Shown here: positions 31,988-40,712 of the stretch, piece by piece | Layout: every line of letters starts with the position of its first letter | Numbering within the stretch: the first letter of the stretch is position 1 | Assembly: GCA_031375105.1 (NCBI GenBank) | Contig: JANMHJ010000016.1 | Span: 35,413 to 99,412 of the forward strand | Source of the DNA: JANMDU01 sp031375105 | GTDB taxonomy: Bacteria; Pseudomonadota; Gammaproteobacteria; Burkholderiales; Burkholderiaceae_C | Length of the DNA: 64,000 nt | Direction: 5' to 3' | The notes under the pieces: model-generated | Databases searched by the model: none | What the model was told of the DNA's origin: nothing | Seen by the model: only the letters and a program-made list of their open reading frames with translations | Program-made: the position numbers and the translations under genes

Positions 31988-33591
31988 TTCTCCTCGAGGG
32001 TGCGTTTCAAGAGCGGGCCGATGTTCATCAGGCCTGCGGTGTTGGCGGTTTCGCCGATTTTGTTCTCACGGCCTTGCGCGTTGGCATCTTTGAGGCAATC
32101 GATGCTGCTGGCGCTGTCTATGCCTTCGGCCAGCGGGTCGCGCGGCGCGCGGCGCAACTGCTCGTTGGCCATCTCGGAAATGCTTCGGCGCGGTAAGGCG
32201 GTGGGCGGTGTGTAGGGATAGGTGCGCGGCAAATTCAAATTGAGCTGCGGGCGCGGCGCCGAGCTGGCGGCGGCGGGCTGCGCTACGGCAGGCGCGGCGG
32301 CAGTGGCCGCGCCAGTGTTGCCGCCAGTTGCTGAACCAGCGGGCGTGCCGGTGGGCGAGCCTGCGGGTGAACCAGTTGGAGAACCTGCCGCCGCGCCGCT
32401 GGTCGCATTGCTGCCCACTGCTGCACCGACGGGAGCGCCTGCACTTTGCCCGGCTTGGCCGGTGGCGCTGGAGGGGGCGGCAGAAGCGGCTGGCGCGGCG
32501 GGTGCGTTTGCTGTGCCTGAGTTGGATGGGGCAGGTGCTGGTGCGGGGCTCGTGCTGGTTGCGGGCGAGGCGCTGGCATTGCTTGCCGCCGGGCGGGGCG
32601 CGGCTGTTGGTGTCGCAACGGGAGAGGTGACGGGGGCAGCTACAGGTGCGGCGGCAGCGGGAGGGCTGCTGACAGGGGCGGGTGCAGGTTGCGCAGCCAC
32701 GGCAGGCGGCGCGGGCGGGCGAGGTGCAGGTGGTGCGGGTGGTGCAACAACGGGGACAGGAGGTGATGGAACTGGTGTTGGTGCCGGTGCGGGGACTGGA
32801 TCTGGTGCAGGAGTTGGTACAGGAGCTGGAGGCGGCGGCACGGGGGCGGGAGGTGGAGGCACCGGAGGCAATGGCGCTGGGGGTGGCGGGACAGGCGGCG
32901 GTGGAACAGGGGCGGGGGGAGGTGGAACGGGAGCCGGCGGCGGTGGTATGGGCGCAGGCGGTGGCGGGAGTGGGGCAGGTGGCGGAGGAACGGGTGCTGG
33001 AGGGGGTGGGACAGGGGTGGGAGTCGGTACGGGTGCAGGTGAGGGCACGGGAGCAGGCGCAGGCAGGGGGGTCGGTGCTGGCTCGGGGGCTGGCGCGGGC
33101 GCAGGTGTGGCGGCAAAAATCGGCTCTTCGCGCACGCGGATCGGTGTGTCCAGCGCCGCGATGGCCTCTGGCGAGGGGGCAGCTTTGAGCTTGGCCACGG
33201 CGGCGCGGGCGCGTTTGCGCGATGGCTTGAGTGTGGGCAATTGACTGGTGGTTTGCAGCGGTGTGCTGGACTCCACAGTAAGTGTGGGCAAACTTAACTC
33301 AGCACTGCTTTGCAAACTGCGCTGTTTGCTGATGCCGCGCTGGGGCTGCGGTGCGGGCGTGGGGATCGCAGGTAGGGCGGCATCTGCCGACTCTTGGCCG
33401 GGTGTCGTTTGCGCTGCGGTGCTTTGGGACATGGGCCGAAAAATCTGCACCACCACATTGCTGATGATGCGCTGCACAGGCCAATACAGGTTGACCAACC
33501 ACAGCGCCATCAGGTGGGCGGCGATCACCATAAGCCACACTTCCCGCCGAGAGCGGGTTGCAGGATAGTGGGCTTGGAACAACTTGGCCAT
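31975..33591 (-). CDS. Proline-rich TonB-position protein
   Basis: A 538-residue protein encoded exactly where TonB is expected, directly before exbB-exbD-exbD. One N-terminal helix (VWLMVIAAHLMALWLVNLYW) is followed by about 350 residues dominated by Pro, Ala, Val and later Ser/Thr/Gly, long enough to span the periplasm. The end is a short charged domain (RRSISEMANEQLRRAPRDPL, two Cys) and not a recognisable TonB C-terminal fold. It may be a divergent TonB or a cell-envelope spacer. The repetitive GC-rich tract (32220-33110) also makes long false frames on the other strand. Start 33591 puts a short cytoplasmic tail before the helix. Confidence 0.75.
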   Translation of the reverse strand: MAKLFQAHYPATRSRREVWLMVIAAHLMALWLVNLYWPVQRIISNVVVQIFRPMSQSTAAQTTPGQESADAALPAIPTPAPQPQRGISKQRSLQSSAELSLPTLTVESSTPLQTTSQLPTLKPSRKRARAAVAKLKAAPSPEAIAALDTPIRVREEPIFAATPAPAPAPEPAPTPLPAPAPVPSPAPVPTPTPVPPPPAPVPPPPAPLPPPPAPIPPPPAPVPPPPAPVPPPPVPPPPAPLPPVPPPPAPVPPPPAPVPTPAPDPVPAPAPTPVPSPPVPVVAPPAPPAPRPPAPPAVAAQPAPAPVSSPPAAAAPVAAPVTSPVATPTAAPRPAASNASASPATSTSPAPAPAPSNSGTANAPAAPAASAAPSSATGQAGQSAGAPVGAAVGSNATSGAAAGSPTGSPAGSPTGTPAGSATGGNTGAATAAAPAVAQPAAASSAPRPQLNLNLPRTYPYTPPTALPRRSISEMANEQLRRAPRDPLAEGIDSASSIDCLKDANAQGRENKIGETANTAGLMNIGPLLKRTLEEKCRK

Positions 33592-33721
33592 GTGTGAATT
33601 TATCAATGCAGATGTTCGCACAGTTTTCATGGCTTGCCGTCATCACAGGCGTATACAGTTGCAAGCGCGGCTGCCCGTAAAATCCGGGTAAATACCGAGC
33701 CCTTGCCGCTCCTTCAACTTC

Positions 33722-36700
33722 ATGCTCACCACATTCACTGGCAGCCGCGCCCTGCCTGCCCCCAAAACCGCGCAATTGCTTCAGCAACTCCAAGCCATCC
33801 AAGCGCAGATCAGTGCGATTCAAACGCGCTGGGTACATTGGGTACACACGGCGGGCGAAGTGGATGCAGCAACACATTCGAAACTGCAAGCGTTGCTGAC
33901 CTACGGCGAGCCACTTGACAAGCCCACGCAAGCAGATGAAGGCGAACTCATCCTCGTGATGCCGCGCTTGGGCACAGTCTCGCCTTGGGCATCCAAGGCC
34001 ACCGATATTGCACGCAATTGCGGATTGAGTGTGCAGCGCATCGAGCGCGTGATGCATCTGCGTCTCATCCTCAAAGGCAGTTTGCTCAAAAAAGCGGCGC
34101 TCACGCCTGAGCAGCGCAGCGCGATTGCCGCCGCTGTGCACGACCGCATGACCGAATCAGTCGCGTTTGACAGCCAAGCGCCGGCTGCGCTGTTTGAAAT
34201 CGTCGCGAGCAAACCGATGGAATCTGTGGACATCCTCGGTACAGGCCGCGCGGCTTTGCTGCAAGCCAACTCAGAATTCGGCTTGGCTTTGGCAGATGAT
34301 GAAATTGACTATCTGCACAGCGCTTTCACGCAGCTGGGCCGCAACCCCACCGACGTGGAGCTGATGATGTTTGCCCAAGCCAACAGCGAGCATTGTCGCC
34401 ACAAGATTTTCAACGCGCAATTCACGATTGACGGCGAGGCCCAAGACAAATCCCTCTTCGGCATGATCCGCAACACGCATGCTTTAGCGCCGCATTACAG
34501 CGTGGTGGCGTACAGCGACAACGCCTCCGTGATGGAAGGTGGTTTGGCGGAGACTTTTTATGCTAAATCGGCCTCTTCCCGTTATGAGATCTGCGCGAAT
34601 AGCTATCAAAAAGAGAGCAAACTACGCCATGTGTTGATGAAGGTAGAAACCCACAATCACCCCACCGCCATCAGCCCCTTCGCAGGCGCTGCTACAGGCG
34701 CAGGCGGCGAAATCCGCGATGAAGGTGCGACCGGCCGAGGCGCGCAGCCCAAGGCGAGCCTCACCGGCTTCACCGTCTCAGAATTAATTGGGGTCAGAAC
34801 CCAATTAAATTTCCCATCCCACATCGCCACCCCTTGGCAAATCATGACCGAGGGCCCACTCGGCGGCGCGGCCTTCAACAACGAATTCGGTCGCCCGAAT
34901 CTAGCAGGCTATTTCCGCAGTTTTGAGCAAACCGTTGCAGGCCAGCGCTACGGTTATCACAAGCCGATCATGATCGCCGGCGGCATCGGCACGATTGATG
35001 CGGATTTGACCCGCAAGATCGAATTCCCCGCAGGCTCGCTGCTGATTCAACTCGGCGGCCCCGGCATGCGCATTGGCATGGGCGGCAGCGCGGCCAGCTC
35101 GATGGCCTCGGGTGCGAATGCTGCTAATCTAGATTTTGATTCGGTGCAACGCGGCAACCCCGAAATCGAGCGCCGGGCGCAAGAGGTGATCAACCATTGC
35201 TGGCGGCTCGGCAAAGACAACCCGATCCTCGCGATTCACGATGTCGGCGCGGGCGGTTTGTCGAATGCTTTCCCTGAGTTGGTCAACGACGCAGGCCGTG
35301 GCGCGATTTTTGATTTGAGCGCGATCCCGCTCGAAGAAACCGGCATGGCACCGAAAGAGATTTGGTGCAATGAAAGCCAAGAGCGTTATGTGATGGCGAT
35401 TGCCGCTGAATCTTTCGAACAATTCAAAGCCATGTGCGAACGCGAGCGTTGCCCGTTTGCCGTCGTGGGCAAAGTGATTGACGAGCGCCAACTCACTGTT
35501 GCCAACGAACAAAAAGTTGTCGATATGCCGATGAACGTGTTGCTTGGCAAAACGCCAAAAATGCACCGCGATGTCAAAACCGTGCAGCGCGAATTCAAGC
35601 CGATGGATCTGACCGGAATCGCCTTACAAGATGCCGTGATCCAAGTGCTAAGCCACCCTACCGTCGCCAGCAAGCGCTTCCTCATCACGATTGGCGACCG
35701 CACCGTGGGTGGCCTCACGCATCGCGACCAAATGGTCGGCCCTTGGCAAGTGCCTGTGGCTGATTGCGCTGTGACGCTAGCTGATTTCTCCGGCTTCGCT
35801 GGCGAGGCATTCAGCATGGGCGAGCGCACGCCGCTGGCTATCTGGAATGCTGGCGCAGCGGCTCGCATGGCCGTGGCAGAGAGCATCACCAACTTGCTCG
35901 CCGCGCCGATCGAGCTGAAAAAAGTCAAACTCTCCGCCAACTGGATGGCCGCTTGCGGCGAGAGCGGCGAAGATGCCAAGCTGTATGAAGCTGTCAAAGC
36001 CATTGGCATGGAGCTGTGCCCCGCGCTTGGCATCAGCATCCCCGTGGGCAAAGATTCGCTCTCGATGCGTTCGCAATGGAAGGATGAGGCCGGCGATCAC
36101 AAAGTCGTCTCCCCCGTCTCGCCCATCATCAGCGCTTTCGTGAGTCTGCAAGACGTACGCGGCACGCTCACGCCGCAGCTCAATCGCGATGAATTTGATT
36201 CCACACTCATCTTGATTGACCTCGGACGCGGCAGCAAACGCATGGCCGGCTCCGTGCTCGCGCAAGCGTTGAATCAAGAAGGCAGCGAAGTGCCCGATCT
36301 GCACAGCGCCGAAGATTTGAAGAACCTCGTCAACGCCATCAACCAATTGCGCACCGAGAAAAAGCTCCTTGCTTATCACGACAAGAGCGACGGCGGCTTG
36401 CTCGCCACCGTTTGCGAAATGGCCTTTGCAGGCAACGTCGGCGTGAGCTTGAATATCGACATGCTGCTTGTAGAAGGCGACGGCATTTCAGACAGCCGCG
36501 CTGAATATGGCGACAGCAAAAACTGGGCAAGCCAAGTCGGCGCTCGCCGCGAAGAGCTGGCGATCAAAGCGCTGTTCAACGAAGAGCTCGGCGCAGTGAT
36601 CCAAGTGCGCACTTCTGAGCGCAACGCGATCATGCAAACCCTGCGCGAACATGGTTTGTCTAAGCACAGCCACTTCATCGGAAAAACCCGCCCTGCGCAC

Positions 36701-37777
36701 GCAGCGCTGGACGACGGCAAAGGCGAGATCAGTATTTGGCGCGACACGAAAAAAGTGTTTTCTGCCAAGCTGCAAGACCTGCATCAGGTGTGGGACAGTG
36801 TGAGCTGGAAAATCGCGCAAGGGCGTGACAACCCGCTCTGTGCAGATGCCGAGCATGCCGCGATAGGCGATGCTGCGAACCCAGGACTGCACCTTCATTT
36901 ACCTGAGAATTTTAAGCAAAAAGAGGCTTTATCCGTTATAGAACTTGCGCAGCATGCTATTGAATCAGTAGTAAATAACTCTGCTCCCGCCATCCACACG
37001 CAGCGCCCCAAAGTCGCCATCCTGCGCGAGCAAGGCGTGAACTCTCACATCGAAATGGCCTACTGCTTTGACCACGCAGGCTTCGAAGCTTTTGACGTTC
37101 ACATGACCGATCTGCAAACTGGCCGCGTGAATTTGAAAGACATGCAAGGGCTGGTTGCCTGCGGCGGTTTCAGCTACGGCGACACACTTGGCGCAGGCAT
37201 CGGCTGGGCACGTAGCATTACTTTTAACGACTCTTTGCGCGAGCAATTCGAGCAATTCTTCGCACGAGACAACAGCTTCGGTTTGGGCGTTTGCAACGGC
37301 TGCCAAATGTTTGCTGAGCTGGCAGACATCATTCCCGGCGCGCAAGATTGGCCCCGCTTTACCCACAACCAAAGTGCCCGCTTTGAAGCTCGACTCAGCA
37401 TGGTCGAAGTGATGCCTTCACCATCGCTGTTTTTCAAAGACATGGAAGGCGCAAGGCTACCCATCGCCGTAGCTCACGGCGAAGGCTTCGCCAATTTCAG
37501 CCAGCGCGGCGACGCAGCCAAAGTCATTCCCGCCATGCGCTTCACAGACAACCACGGCGCAGCCACCGAGCAGTACCCGTTCAACCCCAACGGCAGCCCG
37601 AACGGCCTCACCGCAGTCACCACAAAAGACGGCCGCTTCACAGCCATGATGCCCCACCCCGAGCGCGTTTTCCGTAACGTACAAATGAGCTGGATAGGCA
37701 ACGATATGGGCGACATCAACGCCCACAGCCCATGGATGCAAATGTGGCGCAATGCGCGGGAATGCGTGAAGGCTTAA
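33722..37777 (+). CDS. purL: Phosphoribosylformylglycinamidine synthase
   Basis: A 1351-residue single-chain FGAM synthase for step four of purine synthesis. It has the N-terminal domain, the synthetase half (QANSEHCRHKIFNAQF, VETHNHPTAISPFAGAATGA, GGPGMRIGMGGSAASSMASG), its repeat, and the C-terminal glutaminase (AILREQGVNSHIEMAYCFDH, nucleophile Cys in LGVCNGCQMF, MPHPERVFRN). Two unrelated palindromic repeats are translated in frame: a REP-like element at 34784-34808 and family A at 36919-36974 in the linker to the glutaminase. It is divergent from the TonB operon. Confidence 0.96.
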   Translation: MLTTFTGSRALPAPKTAQLLQQLQAIQAQISAIQTRWVHWVHTAGEVDAATHSKLQALLTYGEPLDKPTQADEGELILVMPRLGTVSPWASKATDIARNCGLSVQRIERVMHLRLILKGSLLKKAALTPEQRSAIAAAVHDRMTESVAFDSQAPAALFEIVASKPMESVDILGTGRAALLQANSEFGLALADDEIDYLHSAFTQLGRNPTDVELMMFAQANSEHCRHKIFNAQFTIDGEAQDKSLFGMIRNTHALAPHYSVVAYSDNASVMEGGLAETFYAKSASSRYEICANSYQKESKLRHVLMKVETHNHPTAISPFAGAATGAGGEIRDEGATGRGAQPKASLTGFTVSELIGVRTQLNFPSHIATPWQIMTEGPLGGAAFNNEFGRPNLAGYFRSFEQTVAGQRYGYHKPIMIAGGIGTIDADLTRKIEFPAGSLLIQLGGPGMRIGMGGSAASSMASGANAANLDFDSVQRGNPEIERRAQEVINHCWRLGKDNPILAIHDVGAGGLSNAFPELVNDAGRGAIFDLSAIPLEETGMAPKEIWCNESQERYVMAIAAESFEQFKAMCERERCPFAVVGKVIDERQLTVANEQKVVDMPMNVLLGKTPKMHRDVKTVQREFKPMDLTGIALQDAVIQVLSHPTVASKRFLITIGDRTVGGLTHRDQMVGPWQVPVADCAVTLADFSGFAGEAFSMGERTPLAIWNAGAAARMAVAESITNLLAAPIELKKVKLSANWMAACGESGEDAKLYEAVKAIGMELCPALGISIPVGKDSLSMRSQWKDEAGDHKVVSPVSPIISAFVSLQDVRGTLTPQLNRDEFDSTLILIDLGRGSKRMAGSVLAQALNQEGSEVPDLHSAEDLKNLVNAINQLRTEKKLLAYHDKSDGGLLATVCEMAFAGNVGVSLNIDMLLVEGDGISDSRAEYGDSKNWASQVGARREELAIKALFNEELGAVIQVRTSERNAIMQTLREHGLSKHSHFIGKTRPAHAALDDGKGEISIWRDTKKVFSAKLQDLHQVWDSVSWKIAQGRDNPLCADAEHAAIGDAANPGLHLHLPENFKQKEALSVIELAQHAIESVVNNSAPAIHTQRPKVAILREQGVNSHIEMAYCFDHAGFEAFDVHMTDLQTGRVNLKDMQGLVACGGFSYGDTLGAGIGWARSITFNDSLREQFEQFFARDNSFGLGVCNGCQMFAELADIIPGAQDWPRFTHNQSARFEARLSMVEVMPSPSLFFKDMEGARLPIAVAHGEGFANFSQRGDAAKVIPAMRFTDNHGAATEQYPFNPNGSPNGLTAVTTKDGRFTAMMPHPERVFRNVQMSWIGNDMGDINAHSPWMQMWRNARECVKA
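34784..34808. repeat. REP-like palindrome inside purL
   Basis: TTAATTGGG (34784-34792) and CCCAATTAA (34800-34808) enclose GTCAGAA. I associate AATTGGGGTCAGA...CCAATT palindromes with REP elements of proteobacteria. It is translated in frame within SELIGVRTQLNFPSH, shortly before the conserved MTEGPLGGAAFNNEFGRP. Confidence 0.65.
36919..36974 (-). repeat. Family A repeat inside purL
   Basis: AAAAGAGGCTTTATCC, GTTATAGAACTTGCGCAGCAT and the hairpin GCTATTGAATCAGTAGT. It is translated as VIELAQHAIESVVN in the common hairpin-last frame and lies in the linker between synthetase and glutaminase domains. Confidence 0.85.
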
Positions 37778-37779
37778 GC

Positions 37780-38658
37780 ATGTTGTCGCCCTTTATGAGC
37801 AATATCGAACGCTTTGATCTCGGCCGTAGTATTCGGTTCATGATTTATTTTTCGTTTTGGGCTTGTATTTTTTTCGTCGTATTATCCCTTTCGTTGCCTT
37901 TTACGGCGCAAGATGGCAGGCCACACAATCCTGTTTTTATAGCTGGGCTAAGCCTCTTCGGTACAGTTTTCTTTGGCATTTGGGCTCTTTACGCGTGGAA
38001 ATACATACGAGAGCTGCCATACACCTCCGTATCACTCGATGAGCACGGAATCTGGAAAACTACGAATGAACGCTCAGCTTCAATAGTCCCATGGTCAAAG
38101 ATCGCAAGCCTAAGAGAGCGACCTTATCTTCAGCGATTAGATTTAATGGACAAGTCAGGACATTTGCTGCTAAAGGTAGAGTACCAACTGCATAATTTCG
38201 AGCGACTTCGTACACTGGTGATTGAGCGTTCTGCTCTGGCTTCTGTACGAACAAGCTCTGGACAGATCTTTTCCAAAACTATTTTTCACCATGCTTTCAC
38301 TTTAGTGGTTGCTGGTTGCTTTACGGCTCTTTGCATCTACCTTTGGCCTATCAAGCCACTCTTGAGTGGCTTCACCTTCCTTATTGTTATAAGTGCTATC
38401 TCGTGGGAGTACCTAAAAACGGTATTCAAGATTGAGTTACTCACAGATGAGCTAAAAATCTATACACCTTTACAAAAACTTGTGTTGAATCGCTCCGATA
38501 TTGTCTCTTTAGATTTTTCTGATTTATTGAAAAATCAAACTCGCTACCCGCAAGTTCTAGTTACTCACAAGAAATCGAAAAAACCTATTGTTCTACGCGG
38601 ACTGAGCGCATCAACCTTCGAACTCAAACGAACCTTAGAAGCTTGGCACAAGAACTGA
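37780..38658 (+). CDS. Unrecognised membrane protein with PH-like regions
   Basis: A 292-residue protein of unknown function starting 2 bp after purL. Two hydrophobic helices near the start (FMIYFSFWACIFFVVLSLSL and a second at about 50-70) and two more around 180-225 alternate with soluble beta-rich segments (VSLDEHGIWKTTNERSASIV, IELLTDELKIYTPLQKLV) that look like bacterial PH domains. Base composition is clearly more AT-rich than purL, which suggests a recent acquisition. A later ATG at 37795 is also possible. I do not recognise a family. Confidence 0.6.
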   Translation: MLSPFMSNIERFDLGRSIRFMIYFSFWACIFFVVLSLSLPFTAQDGRPHNPVFIAGLSLFGTVFFGIWALYAWKYIRELPYTSVSLDEHGIWKTTNERSASIVPWSKIASLRERPYLQRLDLMDKSGHLLLKVEYQLHNFERLRTLVIERSALASVRTSSGQIFSKTIFHHAFTLVVAGCFTALCIYLWPIKPLLSGFTFLIVISAISWEYLKTVFKIELLTDELKIYTPLQKLVLNRSDIVSLDFSDLLKNQTRYPQVLVTHKKSKKPIVLRGLSASTFELKRTLEAWHKN

Positions 38659-38684
38659 ATGCAATCATTGGTGAAACGCGACTG

Positions 38685-38726
38685 TTGCATTGATTTTTAC
38701 GATCTGCTATAGTGCAACCATTGCAC
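38685..38726 (+). promoter_or_regulatory. Promoter with palindromic operator for the DUF4160/DUF2442 pair
   Basis: TTGCAT (38685-38690) and TATAGT (38708-38713) are spaced by 17 bp, a good sigma-70 promoter. The palindrome GTGCAA-CCA-TTGCAC (38712-38726) overlaps the end of the -10 box and the start site. Its position suits autorepression by the HTH protein of the pair. Confidence 0.7.
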
Positions 38727-38735
38727 CAATAAATC

Positions 38736-38966
38736 ATGCCGACTCTCGCAAAATTTGGAAGCTGCGTTATCACCATGTACGCAGGCGATCATCCACCGCC
38801 TCATTTTCATATTCGCGCCAACGATGGCGGCGAGGCACTGGTGGAAATTGCGAGCCTAGAAATTTTGCGGGGCAGATTGCCTAGGCGCGAAGTGGCAGAG
38901 GCGATGGATTGGGCTGCTGGAGCCCAAGATTTTTTGATACAGACTTGGAAGGAGTTGAATTCATGA
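38736..38966 (+). CDS. DUF4160 protein (putative toxin-antitoxin component)
   Basis: A 76-residue protein with the DUF4160 signature ITMYAGDHPPPHFHIRAND and a C-terminal helix with WKELN. The family is usually encoded directly upstream of a DUF2442 gene, as here (ATGA overlap), and the pair has been proposed as a type II toxin-antitoxin module. No biochemical activity is known to me. It is the first gene after the palindromic promoter. Confidence 0.88.
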   Translation: MPTLAKFGSCVITMYAGDHPPPHFHIRANDGGEALVEIASLEILRGRLPRREVAEAMDWAAGAQDFLIQTWKELNS

Positions 38967-39412
38967 GCCAAGATCATTTCATTCTTCGTCGGGTGAAAGC
39001 TCTAGACGGGCTTCGCCTTGCGCTGAGTTACGCGGATGGTGAAAATTTTGAAGTGTCTATCGAACCGATTACTGGGCGTTTTAAGGTTTTTAAGCCTTTG
39101 TTGAATGCTGAGGTTTTCAAAACTGCCGCCATCGTACCGGGTGGCTTTGCTGTGCGCTGGGCGAAAGACGACAGCCTAGAGTTAGCTGCGGACAATCTGC
39201 GTGCCCGTGCTATCGAGCAAAGCAGCCAGTATTCGTATGAGTTTCTGTGGAATTGGATGCACAAACACAGCTTTACGCTAGATGCTGCTGCCAATGCACT
39301 TGGCCTCTCGCGCCGCATGATTGCCTACTATCGCAACGGCGAAAAACCCCTGCCTATGACAGTGGCGCTAGCCTGCCACGGTTACGATGCGCTCGCGCTG
39401 AAGGCGGCTTAG
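38963..39412 (+). CDS. DUF2442 protein fused to a helix-turn-helix domain
   Basis: A 149-residue protein. Residues 1-80 are DUF2442 (RRVKALDGLRLALSYADGEN and a following beta-rich part, to about DSLELAADNL). Residues about 95-149 form an HTH: FTLDAAANALGLSRRMIAYY, RNGEKPLPMTVALACHGYDA. Single-domain DUF2442 proteins have about 80-90 residues, so this is a fusion and can bind DNA. It probably represses the promoter with the GTGCAA/TTGCAC palindrome. Start 38963 overlaps the DUF4160 stop. Confidence 0.85.
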   Translation: MSQDHFILRRVKALDGLRLALSYADGENFEVSIEPITGRFKVFKPLLNAEVFKTAAIVPGGFAVRWAKDDSLELAADNLRARAIEQSSQYSYEFLWNWMHKHSFTLDAAANALGLSRRMIAYYRNGEKPLPMTVALACHGYDALALKAA

Positions 39413-39435
39413 CGCAGGTCTGATGATCGCCAACA

Positions 39436-39541
39436 GGCCTCGGCTGTGATTGGGTTGTCTCACGAAGCGAAGTAAAGGAGGAGGCGGCGGAGCCGCCGGA
39501 GGACATTCGCGCAGTGGGACAGCCCAAGCGCAGCCGAGGCC
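39436..39541. repeat. Family C hairpin element, copy 1
   Basis: Arms GGCCTCGGCTGTGATTGGGT...CTCAC (39436-39463) and GTGGGACAGCCCAAGCGCAG...GCC (39514-39541) pair with four mismatches and enclose a 50-base core (GAAGCGAAGTAAAGGAGGAG...). The same element occurs at 41658-41763 with a core of identical length. Non-coding. Confidence 0.8.
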
Positions 39542-39612
39542 GCTCTTGTCAGCTCGACGAAACATGCAGAACAGCATAAACTGTATGCTTTCGAATTTAC
39601 TCATGAGCCATC

Positions 39613-39810
39613 ATGCCTGCAGCGAACTGTCAAACGAACTTGCAAAGCCTCCCGTTGAATGTTGCAAAGCTGATTAGCGAAGACTTTCCACTGCGAGGTA
39701 AAGAAGCGGCGGATTCGATGCAGCGGCACCTTTCAAAGATGAGCAATCAAGCGGGCGAAGAAGGTCTTACAGAAGAGGTCCTGATGAATTTACTCAAGGA
39801 ACGTGACTAG
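39613..39810 (+). CDS. Small hypothetical protein (doubtful)
   Basis: A possible 65-residue protein (MPAANCQTNLQSLPLNVAKL..., ending LMNLLKERD). The composition is protein-like, with an amphipathic C-terminal helix, and resembles the size of small antitoxins. There is no clear ribosome site, and the stop overlaps the convergent regulator gene by four bases. It may be a remnant. Confidence 0.3.
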   Translation: MPAANCQTNLQSLPLNVAKLISEDFPLRGKEAADSMQRHLSKMSNQAGEEGLTEEVLMNLLKERD

Positions 39811-40610
39811 TTCACATTCGCCATCACCACAGACCGCGTCGCCTCATCCGCCGCAAACACATGCTCCACGCGCAGCGAAGCGAGAGTAATGTCTTGCGGC
39901 GTGCCAAACGTCGAAAACATGCTGAAGAAGGCGAGCTCGCCATACTGCGTAGCAAAGCGGGTGGTGAGTACGGGAGCCATTTGTCTTGGCCATTGTGCCA
40001 AAGTTTTTTTACCTAAGCGCTGCTGAAACTGCGCAGCAAGCAGCTCGACGCGAGGGGCGATTTCTGGCATCACGCTGGCATCGTCTCGCAGATGCGCGAG
40101 GATGGCGGGCGCGACTTCCTCAAGGTTGGTGACCTTGCGCATCATGCCTTCGGGGTGCAGCATCGCATCGAGCAGATTGATCGGCTGACCGGGTGGCGAC
40201 TGCGCCATCCACGGCATGAGCGCAGTTGCCATCCACTGCGCTCCCCGGTTCATTTGCAACACATTCCACGCGGCATCCATCACCATCGCGGGCATCGGGT
40301 CATGCGCCTCCAGCAAGCGGCTGAGCGCTTCGCGCACCGGCGCGAGGACGGCATCGCCCAGTTCGCTGCCGCGATACACGGGTGCAAAGCCCGCTTGCTG
40401 CAAAGCCACATTGCGCAGAGCCAGCGGCGCTTGCAGCTCATGCAGCCAAGCCAACAGCAACTCGCGGCTGGGTTGCGCACGACCACTTTCCACAAAGCTC
40501 ACGTGGCGCTGGCTCACGCCCATGCGTAGCGCGAGTTCTAGCTGGCTGATGCGCTTGGTTTTGCGCGCGGTTTGCAAGGTGTCTCGAAGGCTGGGGCTGG
40601 CGGTATCCAT
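39807..40610 (-). CDS. XRE-family regulator with MmyB-like ligand domain
   Basis: A 267-residue regulator. The N-terminal HTH is KRISQLELALRMGVSQRHVS, FVESGRAQPSRELLLAWL. Residues about 100-265 match the MmyB-like PAS-type domain (PAMVMDAAWNVLQMNRGAQW; GELAFFSMFSTFGTPQDITL), which binds fatty acids or other hydrophobic ligands in related proteins. It is divergent from a small membrane-protein operon. A GCAATTAC/GTAATTGC palindrome lies between them and is the probable operator. Confidence 0.88.
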   Translation of the reverse strand: MDTASPSLRDTLQTARKTKRISQLELALRMGVSQRHVSFVESGRAQPSRELLLAWLHELQAPLALRNVALQQAGFAPVYRGSELGDAVLAPVREALSRLLEAHDPMPAMVMDAAWNVLQMNRGAQWMATALMPWMAQSPPGQPINLLDAMLHPEGMMRKVTNLEEVAPAILAHLRDDASVMPEIAPRVELLAAQFQQRLGKKTLAQWPRQMAPVLTTRFATQYGELAFFSMFSTFGTPQDITLASLRVEHVFAADEATRSVVMANVN

Positions 40611-40640
40611 GCCGTCATTGAATCACAGCTTTTCTCAAGC

Positions 40641-40663
40641 GCAATTACCTGCGACGTAATTGC
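40641..40663. promoter_or_regulatory. Palindromic operator for the XRE/MmyB regulator
   Basis: GCAATTAC and GTAATTGC (eight-base perfect arms) are separated by CTGCGAC. The site lies 31 bp from the regulator start and 50 bp from the divergent membrane-protein gene, positioned to control both. Confidence 0.65.
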
Positions 40664-40712
40664 TTTCATTCAAAGCACCGCGCAAACTGGAGGCTCTTTG
40701 AAAGGAAACCTC

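Noticed and set aside
32222..33244. A long Gly/Ala-rich open frame on the plus strand
   Set aside because: It is the complement of the proline-rich part of the TonB-like gene; GC-rich low complexity removes stops on both strands. No signal, domain or ribosome site.
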